From the NCBI GenBank assembly GCA_036272935.1, contig DATAXP010000083.1, forward strand, positions 1 to 64,000: 64,000 bases of DNA, written 5' to 3'. Origin of the DNA: DATAXP01 sp036272935. Its GTDB lineage: Bacteria > Planctomycetota > Planctomycetia > Pirellulales > PNKZ01. The notes beneath the pieces were generated by a model that saw nothing but the letters and a program-made list of their open reading frames with translations, was not told the origin of the DNA and did not search any database. Positions within the stretch are counted from its first letter, which is position 1; every line of letters starts with the position of its first letter. The translations under genes and the position numbers were made by a program. Positions 17,433-24,912 of this stretch are shown here, in pieces.

Positions 17433-18148
17433 CCACTGCCACTGCCACGACTTCCACTTCCGCCACGACATCCGCGATGGCACGGGCGTTGGTGATCAAG
17501 GAGCTGCGCGAGAACTGGGCGATCGCCGTCGGCGCCACGCTGCTTTACGTGTGGATGGTCCAATCGCTGTGCCAACCGGGTTTCCATGGGATTCCATTCC
17601 TGTTCATTGTGTCGACAGGGCAGCGCGGCGTGCCGTTCGTCGACTACGATTTCAGCATTCCCTTTGCGTTTACCACGGGCTTGCTGGCCCTGGTGCTCGG
17701 CTTTCGGCAATCGATCAGCGAGACGGTGCAAGGAACCTACTTGTTCCTGCTGCATCGTCCTTGGTCGCGTAGCGCGATCGTGCTGACCAAGCTCGCCGTC
17801 GGTGTCGGCATCCTGCTGGTGTGCTCGGCGTGGCCGATTGTCGCTTACGGCGCTTGGGCGGCGACGCCGGGGCACGTGCCGGCGCCGTTCGAGTGGTCGA
17901 TGACCGGCATCGCCTGGCGGCAGTTGGCGGTGATGCCGCTGATGTACCTGGGGGCCTTTCTCAGCGCGTTGCGACCGGCCCGTTGGTTGGGAACGCGCCT
18001 CGTGCCGTTGGCCGCCAGCGGCACCGCGATGTGGCTGTTTTACCTTTGTCCGTCGCGCTGGGGTTTCGAGTGGATGTTTCTGGTCGTGGTCGACGCGCTG
18101 TTTGCTGTCACGATTTGTTACATGGTTCGGACGCGCGACTATTCCTAA
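17429..18148 (+). CDS. ABC transporter permease
   Basis: A 239-residue membrane protein with about six hydrophobic segments. It begins after a Thr/Ala-rich leader of about 17 residues, followed by ALVIKELREN, a typical start of ABC-2 type permeases. The segments are near residues 34-52, 82-98, 116-140, 168-185, 196-210 and 215-232. It starts in the ATPase stop codon and is followed after 27 bp by the zinc-ribbon protein. It forms the channel of the exporter regulated by the GntR protein. Confidence 0.85.
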   Translation: MTTATATTSTSATTSAMARALVIKELRENWAIAVGATLLYVWMVQSLCQPGFHGIPFLFIVSTGQRGVPFVDYDFSIPFAFTTGLLALVLGFRQSISETVQGTYLFLLHRPWSRSAIVLTKLAVGVGILLVCSAWPIVAYGAWAATPGHVPAPFEWSMTGIAWRQLAVMPLMYLGAFLSALRPARWLGTRLVPLAASGTAMWLFYLCPSRWGFEWMFLVVVDALFAVTICYMVRTRDYS

Positions 18149-18175
18149 CTCGCGTTCAAAGCACGGAGCGCATGC

Positions 18176-19645
18176 ATGCGATCCTACGACTTGTTGGGCC
18201 GGTTGATGTTGGTGGTGGTGCTTGCGGCAGGCATTGCTGCCGTGTGGGTGATGGGAGCGTTGACGGTGGTCGTCAACGGTCCGCGTCCGGAACAACTGGT
18301 GTTCCGCGCCGATGGCACGCCCTTGCTGGAACAGAAACAAGGGATGACGCTCAATCGCGAGTCAGTGCGGTACAAAGACGTGACAGGAAATGACGTCCCG
18401 GCGGAAGAGGACGTGCGCGAGCTGAACTTCACGTTTCTCGATCGTGCTCGGCCGCCCGGTCGGGGAAAGCCGCCGGAGTCGATCGGCCCCATTTTCAGCG
18501 ACGGTCGCAACCAGCCGACCTACTGGACGCTCGAGCGGCAGCCGGAAACTGGGCTCACTTATTTCGTCGGCTACAGCACCACGACCAACCTGCGCATCGG
18601 TTGCCTGGGGCGCAACGGTTTCACGAGCGACGAGCCGCCGCCGGGCGATTGCCTTCCGCTCGATACTAGGGCCGACGGAGTGATGAGCCACATCGCCTGC
18701 TCGGCCAGCGCATGGGAAGGCTCAATGCTCTCGGGGCAGTTTCCCCAGCGCTCGAGCCTGCCCAGCGAAGCCAGCGCTTTCAGCGAAACCTGGGTCTATC
18801 TGGCCGGCACCGACCATCATCTGTACCAGGTCGATCTGCGAAAGCGCGCGGTGCGCGCGGTGCTCGAGCGCCCCAAGATCGCTTCGATCGCGTACCACGA
18901 TGCCGCGCTGGCCAATGATCGCACCGAAAAGTCGCTCGTCGTTCGCACCGCCAGCGAGTTGCTGTTGCTCGACGACAAAATGGAGGTGCGCCGCACGTAT
19001 AAACTTCCCGCGGAGATTGCCGATCGCTCGTTCTCATGGGCCGAGATCTCGCCGGGGCACGCCGTGGCATATTGGCTCGACGTGATGCACGTGCCGCAAG
19101 GCACCAGCGTGGATCGCATTGTTTGGTTCGACACCTCGGGCACCGTCGCGCGGCGGGAGACTGCGACGCTACACACGGCCGAGCTGGGATCGTTGCGGTT
19201 CGTCGCGGCATGTCCCTGTCCACTGGTCATGGGCGCGACCGTGTTGGTTTTCGCGCCGGCGACGCTGATCGAGCAACGTCGCGCAGCCGATTGGACCGAA
19301 GCCTTGCAGATGGCACGCGAGGAACTAGGGCCGGCGTGGCTGGCGGTGCAGATTGTCGCCGTGGCGCTGGCGGCACTGTGTTGGTGGCGCGAGCGCCGCT
19401 ACGCTAGTCCGGGCGCTGAGCAGATCGTTTGGCCGCTCGTGGTGCTGATTGGCGGCGTGCCGGCGTGGCTGGGGTATCGCTTCTCGCGGCGCTGGCCGGT
19501 GCTCGAGCGCTGCCCGTCGTGCGGCGCCAGTGTGCCGCGCGACTGCGCCGAGTGCGCTCGTTGCCGGCGTGAGTTTCCTCGCCCCACGATCGCAGGAACC
19601 GAGATTTTCGCGGACCACGAACGGGAGGCGTTAGCCGTCGCGTGA
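18176..19645 (+). CDS. membrane protein of unknown function with C-terminal zinc ribbon (ABC operon)
   Basis: A 489-residue protein of no recognised family, fourth gene of the GntR/ABC operon; GGAG precedes the chosen ATG. One membrane segment is at about residues 7-30. A large extracytoplasmic region of about 330 residues follows, with beta-propeller-like stretches (TWVYLAGTDHHLYQVDLRK, ELLLLDDKMEVRRTYKLP). Two more hydrophobic segments (about 395-410 and 422-440) lead to a Cys-rich end, CPSCGASVPRDCAECARC, which looks like a zinc ribbon on the cytoplasmic side. The layout suggests a sensor or accessory factor of the exporter, but nothing in the sequence gives a specific role. Confidence 0.8.
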   Translation: MRSYDLLGRLMLVVVLAAGIAAVWVMGALTVVVNGPRPEQLVFRADGTPLLEQKQGMTLNRESVRYKDVTGNDVPAEEDVRELNFTFLDRARPPGRGKPPESIGPIFSDGRNQPTYWTLERQPETGLTYFVGYSTTTNLRIGCLGRNGFTSDEPPPGDCLPLDTRADGVMSHIACSASAWEGSMLSGQFPQRSSLPSEASAFSETWVYLAGTDHHLYQVDLRKRAVRAVLERPKIASIAYHDAALANDRTEKSLVVRTASELLLLDDKMEVRRTYKLPAEIADRSFSWAEISPGHAVAYWLDVMHVPQGTSVDRIVWFDTSGTVARRETATLHTAELGSLRFVAACPCPLVMGATVLVFAPATLIEQRRAADWTEALQMAREELGPAWLAVQIVAVALAALCWWRERRYASPGAEQIVWPLVVLIGGVPAWLGYRFSRRWPVLERCPSCGASVPRDCAECARCRREFPRPTIAGTEIFADHEREALAVA

Positions 19646-19653
19646 TTCATTGC

Positions 19654-19716
19654 CACTGGCTGCTTGTCAGCCAGTGCATGGGTAACCACAGTAGCACTGG
19701 CAGCGAGCTGCCAGTG
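19654..19716. repeat. pair of related palindromes after the ABC operon
   Basis: Two hairpins with nearly the same arms. CACTGGCTG and CAGCCAGTG pair around CTTGT (19654-19676); CACTGGCAGC and GCTGCCAGTG pair around GA (19695-19716). They lie 8 bp after the last stop of the operon and form a short repeat of the kind scattered in planctomycete genomes. They could double as a weak transcription end, but no T-run is present. Confidence 0.75.
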
Positions 19717-19740
19717 GCACCCAAATGCTTCAGCAGGCTT

Positions 19741-19962
19741 TTAGCCCGACATCCACAGCGCGAACTCGGCCCTGACCTTCGCCTCGGCCTGCTCGAACGC
19801 AATCGCGTAGAGCTGCGCGTTGAAGGCCGTCGGCCGCTCGGCGCCGCGGGCCATCGGCAGATCGAGCCGCATCCAGACGAACGATCCCGTCGCCGGCGCC
19901 TGCTGCTGGCTCATCGACGATTCGAAGCGATGGAAGTAATTGCGGATTCGATTGTGGATCAT
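19741..19962 (-). CDS. small hypothetical protein
   Basis: A 73-residue frame beginning MIHNRIRNYFHRFESSM and ending AKVRAEFALWMSG. It is predicted soluble, with charged helices at both ends and no motif I recognise. An AGGAG lies 11 bp before the ATG; an in-frame TTG upstream is a poorer start. Amino acid usage looks like a real protein, which is the main support. It stands alone on this strand, convergent with the ABC operon. Confidence 0.5.
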   Translation of the reverse strand: MIHNRIRNYFHRFESSMSQQQAPATGSFVWMRLDLPMARGAERPTAFNAQLYAIAFEQAEAKVRAEFALWMSG

Positions 19963-20361
19963 CGGCTCTGGCACTCCTCGCCGCGGCAATGGCCGGACGA
20001 AAGGCGACTAAGACCATCACCTTGATCTATATCGAAATTCGCGGCAGCATTTTTCAGCTAGCATTCCAAAAATCGCTGGCCGTGAGAAGACCGATAAGAT
20101 GGCGAAGATTTTGCCGCGTAGCCGAGCGACACGCGCTCCGTAAAAATCGTTGCAAAAGTGAGACTTTACATTACACTTCTGCGTTAACCATGCGGCCCCA
20201 CCCGACACCGGGAGGTTGGAGTTTCGGTCGATGCGTGCTCACTGGAAGAACCGGCAGCGCGCCTTTGCTCAAGTGGCCTCGAGTCCGCTTTGTTGAATTC
20301 CAGGGGAGTCGCTTCGTAGCGCACCCCGGCGGACCATTCGCCAACTAAAGGAGTGTGCAGG
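19963..20361 (+). promoter_or_regulatory. gene-free leader upstream of the Cys/Met-rich gene with a weak promoter candidate
   Basis: These 399 bases contain no convincing frame. The best promoter-like pair for the downstream gene is TTGCAA (20150-20155) and TACACT (20172-20177), spaced 16 bp, in a locally AT-rich patch. That would leave a leader of about 180 bases. No known riboswitch fold was recognised, but such a long leader before a metal-binding-type gene could hold a regulator site. Confidence 0.35.
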
Positions 20362-20826
20362 ATGTCGAGTGCAATGATGATGATGGAACGCGCCATGACG
20401 GCTCCCATGGGTAGCCCGGCGGCGATGGCGTCGACGATGCCGATGCCGGCGATGAGCAACATGTCGATGTTGCCCCGCGCCACGATCAAGATGGAAAAGT
20501 GCGCCGGCGGGATGAAAATCACCTGCTCGTGCGATGATGAGGTCGCCTGCGGCGCCTTGCAGAACTTGTGCAAGATGCTCGAAGGCGGAATGTGCAGCTG
20601 CTGCTGCATGATGAACGGCATGACCATGTGCACCTGCAACCTGTGCTGCGGCATGTGCAAGTGCGAGATGACCAAGGACGGCTGCTGCATCACCTGCACC
20701 ACCGGCGACAAGGCCTGCGCGAAGATGCTGCAATCGTGCTGCGATTGCATGGAATGCTGCATGGAAGCCGGCTGCTACTGCTGCGTGATGATGGGCGGCA
20801 CGCCGATCTGCTGCGGCACCTGCTAA
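20362..20826 (+). CDS. extremely Cys/Met-rich small protein, probably metal-binding
   Basis: A 154-residue protein with about 30 Cys and 28 Met, together about 38% of residues. AAAGGAG lies 8 bp before the ATG. The first 45 residues are Met/Ala/Pro-rich without Cys. The rest is filled with CxC, CC and CxxC motifs such as CSCCCMM, CTCNLCCGMCKC and CCDCMECCMEAGCYCC, and it ends CCGTC. No transmembrane segment or clear signal peptide is seen. Codon use looks deliberate, and a strong terminator follows 38 bp after the stop, so the gene is a defined single unit. A metallothionein-like role with soft metals such as Cu(I) or Ag(I) is inferred. It is unlike known metallothioneins in its Met content. 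Confidence 0.85.
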   Translation: MSSAMMMMERAMTAPMGSPAAMASTMPMPAMSNMSMLPRATIKMEKCAGGMKITCSCDDEVACGALQNLCKMLEGGMCSCCCMMNGMTMCTCNLCCGMCKCEMTKDGCCITCTTGDKACAKMLQSCCDCMECCMEAGCYCCVMMGGTPICCGTC

Positions 20827-20864
20827 GCCGTTCGCAGCAGCTCGCGACCACATCAAGTGAACCG

Positions 20865-20899
20865 AAAAGGCCTCCGGAATAGTTGCCGGAGGCCTTTTT
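20865..20899 (+). terminator. rho-independent terminator between the Cys/Met-rich gene and xylA
   Basis: AAAAGGCCTCCGG (20865-20877) pairs with CCGGAGGCCTTTTT (20886-20899) around an 8-base loop. The stem is perfect, with T on the plus-strand side and A on the other, so it can serve both convergent genes. Confidence 0.92.
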
Positions 20900-20949
20900 C
20901 GTTGGGGTCACGTCCGACCTGACGAGACGTCCCACCGGGCGCGCCGCGC

Positions 20950-22260
20950 TCACAGGTACGTGTTGATCAGGTTCTCGATCAACTCCTGCCGGCCGCTGCG
21001 GTTGGCCGTCGCGTCGCCGTGATCGAGCATATATTTCTCCAGCGTCTTGAAGTCGGCCTTGCCGGATTCGATGTCGGCTCCAACGCCCGAGTCCCACGAC
21101 GCGTAGCGTTCCTTCACCAGCTTCTCCAGCGCGCCGTCGGCGCGGATCGCCGCCGCAATCTTCAGCCCGCGGGCAAACGCGTCCATCCCGCCGATGTGGG
21201 CGTAGAACAGATCGACCGGCTCAAAGCTCTCGCGCCGCACCTTGGCGTCGAAATTCAGGCCGCCGGTGGTGAAGCCGCCGTACTTCAGCAGCACCAGCAT
21301 GATCTGCGTGGTCAGGTAAATGTCGGTCGGGAACTGGTCGGTGTCCCAGCCGAGCATCAGGTCGCCGTAGTTGGCGTCGATCGAGCCGAGGAAGCCTTGC
21401 ATCGCGGCATACTCGAGCTCGTGGTGCATCGAGTGTCCGGCCAGCGTGGCGTGGTTCGCTTCGATGTTCATCTTCACGTGCTTCTCGAGCCCGTAGGCGC
21501 GCAGAAAGTTTACGCACGCCGCCACGTCGTAATCGTACTGGTGCTTCGTCGGCTCCTTCGGCTTCGGCTCGAAATAGAACTGCCCCGTGAAGCCGATCTC
21601 CTTCGCGTAATCGACCGCCATGTGCATGAACTTGGCCAGGTGGTCGATCTCGCGCTTCATGTCGGTATTCCAAAGGTTCTGGTAGCCCTCGCGGCCACCC
21701 CAGAACGTGTAGCCCAAGCCGCCCAGTTCCTTTGTCACCTCCAGTGCCTTCTTCACCTGCGCGGCGGCGAAGGCGAAGGCATCGGCATTGGGGCTGGTGG
21801 CCGCACCGTGCATGTAGCGCGGATTGCTGAACAAGTTCGCCGTGCCCCAGAGCAGCTTGATGCCAGAGCGCTGCTGCTCCTCCTTGAGCACGCGCACCAC
21901 GGCATCGAGATTCTTGTTGCTCTCAGCCAGCGACTTGCCTTCCGGCGCCACGTCGCGGTCGTGAAAGCAGTAATACGGTGCGCCGAGCTTCTCGATGAAC
22001 TCGAACGCCACCCGGGCGCGGTTCTGGGCGTTCTCGACCGAATCGGCGGCCGCTTCCCAAGGACGCAGCATCGTGCCGGGGCCGAACGGGTCGCTGCCGG
22101 TGCCGCGGAACGTGTGCCAGTACGCCACGCTGAAGCGGAAGTGGTCGCGCATACTCTTGCCTTCGACCACTTCCTTCTCGTCGTACCAATGGAAGGCGAG
22201 CGGATTGCGGCTCTTCGGGCCCTCGAACTTGATCTTCGACACTTCGGGAAAAGCAGGCAT
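20950..22260 (-). CDS. xylA: xylose isomerase
   Basis: Interconverts D-xylose and D-xylulose in the cytoplasm using two divalent metals. The 436-residue length is that of class II enzymes. Seen: the N-terminal block SKIKFEGPKSRNPLAFHWY, catalytic YYCFHDRD near residue 100, GYTFWGGREGYQNLWNTD, the metal-site Glu in FYFEPKPKEPTKHQYDYD, NIEANHATLAGH, and GWDTDQFPTD with metal-binding Asp. The ATG at 22260 (MPAFPEVSK) matches the family; the frame continues upstream without a stop, but that part is antisense-like and not fused. No xylulokinase is adjacent. Confidence 0.97.
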   Translation of the reverse strand: MPAFPEVSKIKFEGPKSRNPLAFHWYDEKEVVEGKSMRDHFRFSVAYWHTFRGTGSDPFGPGTMLRPWEAAADSVENAQNRARVAFEFIEKLGAPYYCFHDRDVAPEGKSLAESNKNLDAVVRVLKEEQQRSGIKLLWGTANLFSNPRYMHGAATSPNADAFAFAAAQVKKALEVTKELGGLGYTFWGGREGYQNLWNTDMKREIDHLAKFMHMAVDYAKEIGFTGQFYFEPKPKEPTKHQYDYDVAACVNFLRAYGLEKHVKMNIEANHATLAGHSMHHELEYAAMQGFLGSIDANYGDLMLGWDTDQFPTDIYLTTQIMLVLLKYGGFTTGGLNFDAKVRRESFEPVDLFYAHIGGMDAFARGLKIAAAIRADGALEKLVKERYASWDSGVGADIESGKADFKTLEKYMLDHGDATANRSGRQELIENLINTYL

Positions 22261-22343
22261 GGCGGTGCTCACGGCTTCAGGGATTCGTGGTTGTTCGGCG
22301 GCCCTGGCATGTTGCCAGATTGCCGCCTCGCCCGCAACTGATA

Positions 22344-22395
22344 GTAGCCGTGCCTCTCCGAGGGACGAATGCCTCTCACACAGTGAGAGGCCTAC
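22344..22395. repeat. palindromic repeat between xylA and the reductase gene
   Basis: It contains a perfect 9 bp hairpin (GCCTCTCAC, loop ACA, 22371-22391) beside a related GCCTCTCC tract, all bounded by GTAG and CTAC. It fills much of the 137 bp gap between the reductase stop and the xylA start, and so may affect passage of transcription between them. Confidence 0.65.
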
Positions 22396-22397
22396 GA

Positions 22398-23465
22398 TCA
22401 CGTGCCGATCCGCATTGCCGTGCCGGGGATTTGCAGGATGAAATCCTTGCCTAGCGCTCCGGCGGGAGTGGTGAAGCCGGCCGGCACTTCGCCGCGCACC
22501 ACGCGCTCGACCACCGCCAGCGCCGTGAGCACGGTGAGCGCGTAGCCGCCGGGAGTTTCCAGCGTGCCGGTCACAGTATGTCCGGCCGGATCGCGTACCT
22601 CGCCCCAGAAGTGCGATCGCGAGCGCTCGCGCTGCGTCGCATTGGGGCCGGCGACCAACCGATCGATCAGCCACTCGATGCTGCGCCGCACCACGCCGAC
22701 GCGCACCAGTGGCGCCATCCAGCGGCCGCCGCGCATCACGCCGGCCATCTTCCGCGGCAAGGCAATGAATGTTTCGATATTCGGGATGCGCGTGGTGTAG
22801 TACGCGCTGGCCACATCGCCCCACGGGATGCTCACAGCCCGATACGTTCGCCCGGCCATCGACACGTCGCGCTCGTGCCATGCCGGCGGCACGGTGACGA
22901 TCTTCCCGTCGACGCGCGCCTTGCCTCCTTGCGGAAAGCTTTCGAGCATCGTCTTGGCCGTGCCGGGGCTGACCCCTTCCAGCACCGTGAATGCCAGGGC
23001 CAGGTGCGTCGCCCCTTCGAGCGCCTCGGATAGCGACCGCGCCAGGCAATCGCTCGGCACCACGTCGAACCCGACGGCGGGCATGACCGTGATACCAGCC
23101 TGCTTCGCGCGGTCCATCTGCCCGGCGGCATACTCAATTACATCGATCTCGCCGGTAATGTCGAGGTATTGGCAGCCGGTGCGCAAACATCCCTCGATCA
23201 TCGGCCGAGCAGTGCGCGAGAACGGACCTGCGCAGTGCAGCACCGCCCGCATCCCCGCTAGCCCCGCATCCACCGCCGCGGCGTCGTCGAGCGCGAACAC
23301 CCGTGTCGGCAGATCGAGTTGCTCGCCGAGCGCCGCCACCTTGGCCTCGTCGCGCCCGGCAAGCACCGGCCGCAGGCCGCGTCGCGCCGCCTCCTCGGCG
23401 ATCAGCCGTCCGGTGTATCCCGTCGCTCCGTACAGCAGCCAAGCTGCCTGATTGGTGTTGCTCAT
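22398..23465 (-). CDS. saccharopine dehydrogenase-like (trans-acting enoyl reductase type) protein
   Basis: A 355-residue NAD(P)-dependent reductase-like protein. The Rossmann start is LLYGATGYTGRLIAEEAARRG near residue 11, followed by VLAGRDEAKVAALG, VLHCAGPFSRTARPMIEGC and YLDITGEI. These are hallmarks of the family that includes mycobacterial trans-acting enoyl reductases and eukaryotic SCCPDH proteins. The substrate is unknown. ATG 23465 is used; ATG 23501 (MADKQNF) in the same frame is also possible. It is divergent from the Gfo/Idh/MocA gene at 23569. Confidence 0.85.
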   Translation of the reverse strand: MSNTNQAAWLLYGATGYTGRLIAEEAARRGLRPVLAGRDEAKVAALGEQLDLPTRVFALDDAAAVDAGLAGMRAVLHCAGPFSRTARPMIEGCLRTGCQYLDITGEIDVIEYAAGQMDRAKQAGITVMPAVGFDVVPSDCLARSLSEALEGATHLALAFTVLEGVSPGTAKTMLESFPQGGKARVDGKIVTVPPAWHERDVSMAGRTYRAVSIPWGDVASAYYTTRIPNIETFIALPRKMAGVMRGGRWMAPLVRVGVVRRSIEWLIDRLVAGPNATQRERSRSHFWGEVRDPAGHTVTGTLETPGGYALTVLTALAVVERVVRGEVPAGFTTPAGALGKDFILQIPGTAMRIGT

Positions 23466-23568
23466 GGAAAAGAGCTTAACGAAGTTTTGCTTGTCGGCCA
23501 TATCGTGTGTTAAAAGAGGGCCTGGGAACGCCGACATCGCACCAATTGAACTACGGAGCTGATCGACG

Positions 23569-24765
23569 ATGGCAACCAATGGCTCGTTGAACCGCAAGCT
23601 GCGCATGGCGCTGGTCGGTGGAGGGCAAGGATCGTTCATCGGCCGAGTGCACTGCACGGCCGCGGTGCTCGATAACCGCGCCGCCCTGGTGGCAGGCGCC
23701 CTGTCGAGCGACCCCGCCAAGGCCAAGGCCTCGGCCTCCGATTACGACATCCCCGCCGAGCGCGCCTACGGTTCTTACCAGGAGCTGATTGCCGGCGAAA
23801 TGAAGCGCCCCGCCGGCGACCGCATCGATTTTCTGTCGATCGCCACCCCTAACCACACGCACTTTCCAATCGCCAAGGCGGCCGTCGAGGCGGGCTTGAA
23901 CGTGATCTGCGATAAGCCAATGACATTCGACCTGGCCCAAGCCGAGGAGTTGGCCGCGGCCGTTGACCGCACCGGCGTGGTGTTTGCCGTCAGCCACAAC
24001 TACACCGGCTACCCCCTGGTGCGGCAGGCCCGCGAGATGGTGCTCGCCGGCGAGCTGGGCGAGATCAACGCGGTGCGCTCGAACTACATCCAGGGCTGGC
24101 TGCGCAGCCGGATCGAAACCGGCGACCAGAAGCAGGCCGCCTGGCGCACCGATCCCTCGAAGAGCGGCGCCGCTGGTTCGTTTGGCGACATCGGCACGCA
24201 CGCCTACAACCTGGCCCGCTACATCACGGCGCTGCTGCCCGAGAGCATCAGTTGCAATCTCAAGATCTTCGCCCCCGGTCGCAAGCTTGACGACTACGGT
24301 CACGCGGTCGTCCGCTTCGAGAACGGCGCGCTGGGCACCGTCACCGCCTCGCAGATCAGCCACGGCCGCGAGAACGATCTGTTCATCGAGGTCGACGGCA
24401 CGAAGGCAGCGCTCGAGTGGCACCAGGAGGAGCCGAACAAGCTGATCTTCCGCCGCAACGGCCACCCGATGGCCATCTACACGCGCAATCCCGGTGCGCC
24501 GTACATGCTGGACATCGCCAAGGCATCGTGTCGCCTGCCGGGAGGCCATCCCGAGGCGTTCTTCGAGGCCTTCGGCAACGTCTACCGCTTCGCCTACGAT
24601 GCGATGGTCGAACGTGCCGAGGGCAAGAAGTTCGAGCGCGTGAACACCATCTATCCGAACGTCAATGACGGCGTCGAGGGGATGTACTTCATCCAGCAGG
24701 CGGTCGCCAGCAGCCAAGAAAACGGCGCCTGGCTGCCGCTGAAACACGCCCGAGCGCGCCGTTAG
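23569..24765 (+). CDS. Gfo/Idh/MocA-family oxidoreductase
   Basis: A 398-residue cytoplasmic sugar or inositol-type dehydrogenase. The N-terminal Rossmann domain begins MALVGGGQGSFIGRVHCTA, and the family's E/D-K-P motif appears as CDKPMTF near residue 120. The C-terminal domain has GSFGDIGTHAYNLARYIT, carrying the conserved Gly-Asp-x-x-x-His substrate motif. GGAGC precedes the ATG. No TAT signal is present, unlike the copy at 29442. The substrate is probably a sugar derivative but is not determined. Confidence 0.92.
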   Translation: MATNGSLNRKLRMALVGGGQGSFIGRVHCTAAVLDNRAALVAGALSSDPAKAKASASDYDIPAERAYGSYQELIAGEMKRPAGDRIDFLSIATPNHTHFPIAKAAVEAGLNVICDKPMTFDLAQAEELAAAVDRTGVVFAVSHNYTGYPLVRQAREMVLAGELGEINAVRSNYIQGWLRSRIETGDQKQAAWRTDPSKSGAAGSFGDIGTHAYNLARYITALLPESISCNLKIFAPGRKLDDYGHAVVRFENGALGTVTASQISHGRENDLFIEVDGTKAALEWHQEEPNKLIFRRNGHPMAIYTRNPGAPYMLDIAKASCRLPGGHPEAFFEAFGNVYRFAYDAMVERAEGKKFERVNTIYPNVNDGVEGMYFIQQAVASSQENGAWLPLKHARARR

Positions 24766-24777
24766 CCATCGAAAGAC

Positions 24778-24898
24778 AACCGCAGAGAGCGCAGAGGACG
24801 CAGAGCAGCACGCAGAGCAGCACGCAGAGGAAATCGATTTGAGTTCGCTTTTTCCAATCTCTGCGTCGTCTCCGCGATCTCTGCGCCCTCTGCGGTTC
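24778..24898. repeat. long inverted repeat of CGCAGAG units
   Basis: The left arm AACCGCAGAGAGCGCAGAGG runs into further CGCAGAG units. The right arm, about 80 bp away, carries their reverse complements (CTCTGCG repeated) and ends CCTCTGCGGTT. The arms pair imperfectly over about 40 bp. The element fills the gap between two convergent genes and resembles a repeat widespread in bacteria. Confidence 0.75.
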
Positions 24899-24912
24899 AA
24901 TCCCTTCGGCTA

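Noticed and set aside
20269..20856. Minus-strand frame rich in Ala and His opposite the Cys/Met-rich gene
   Set aside because: It has no start signal or motif. It arises because Cys and Met codons read backwards give Ala and His, and the plus-strand gene has the ribosome-binding site and terminator.
20950..23049. Apparent fusion of xylose isomerase with an N-terminal extension of about 260 residues
   Set aside because: The extension is Arg/Gly-rich and overlaps the reductase gene in another frame. The ATG at 22260 matches the family start.
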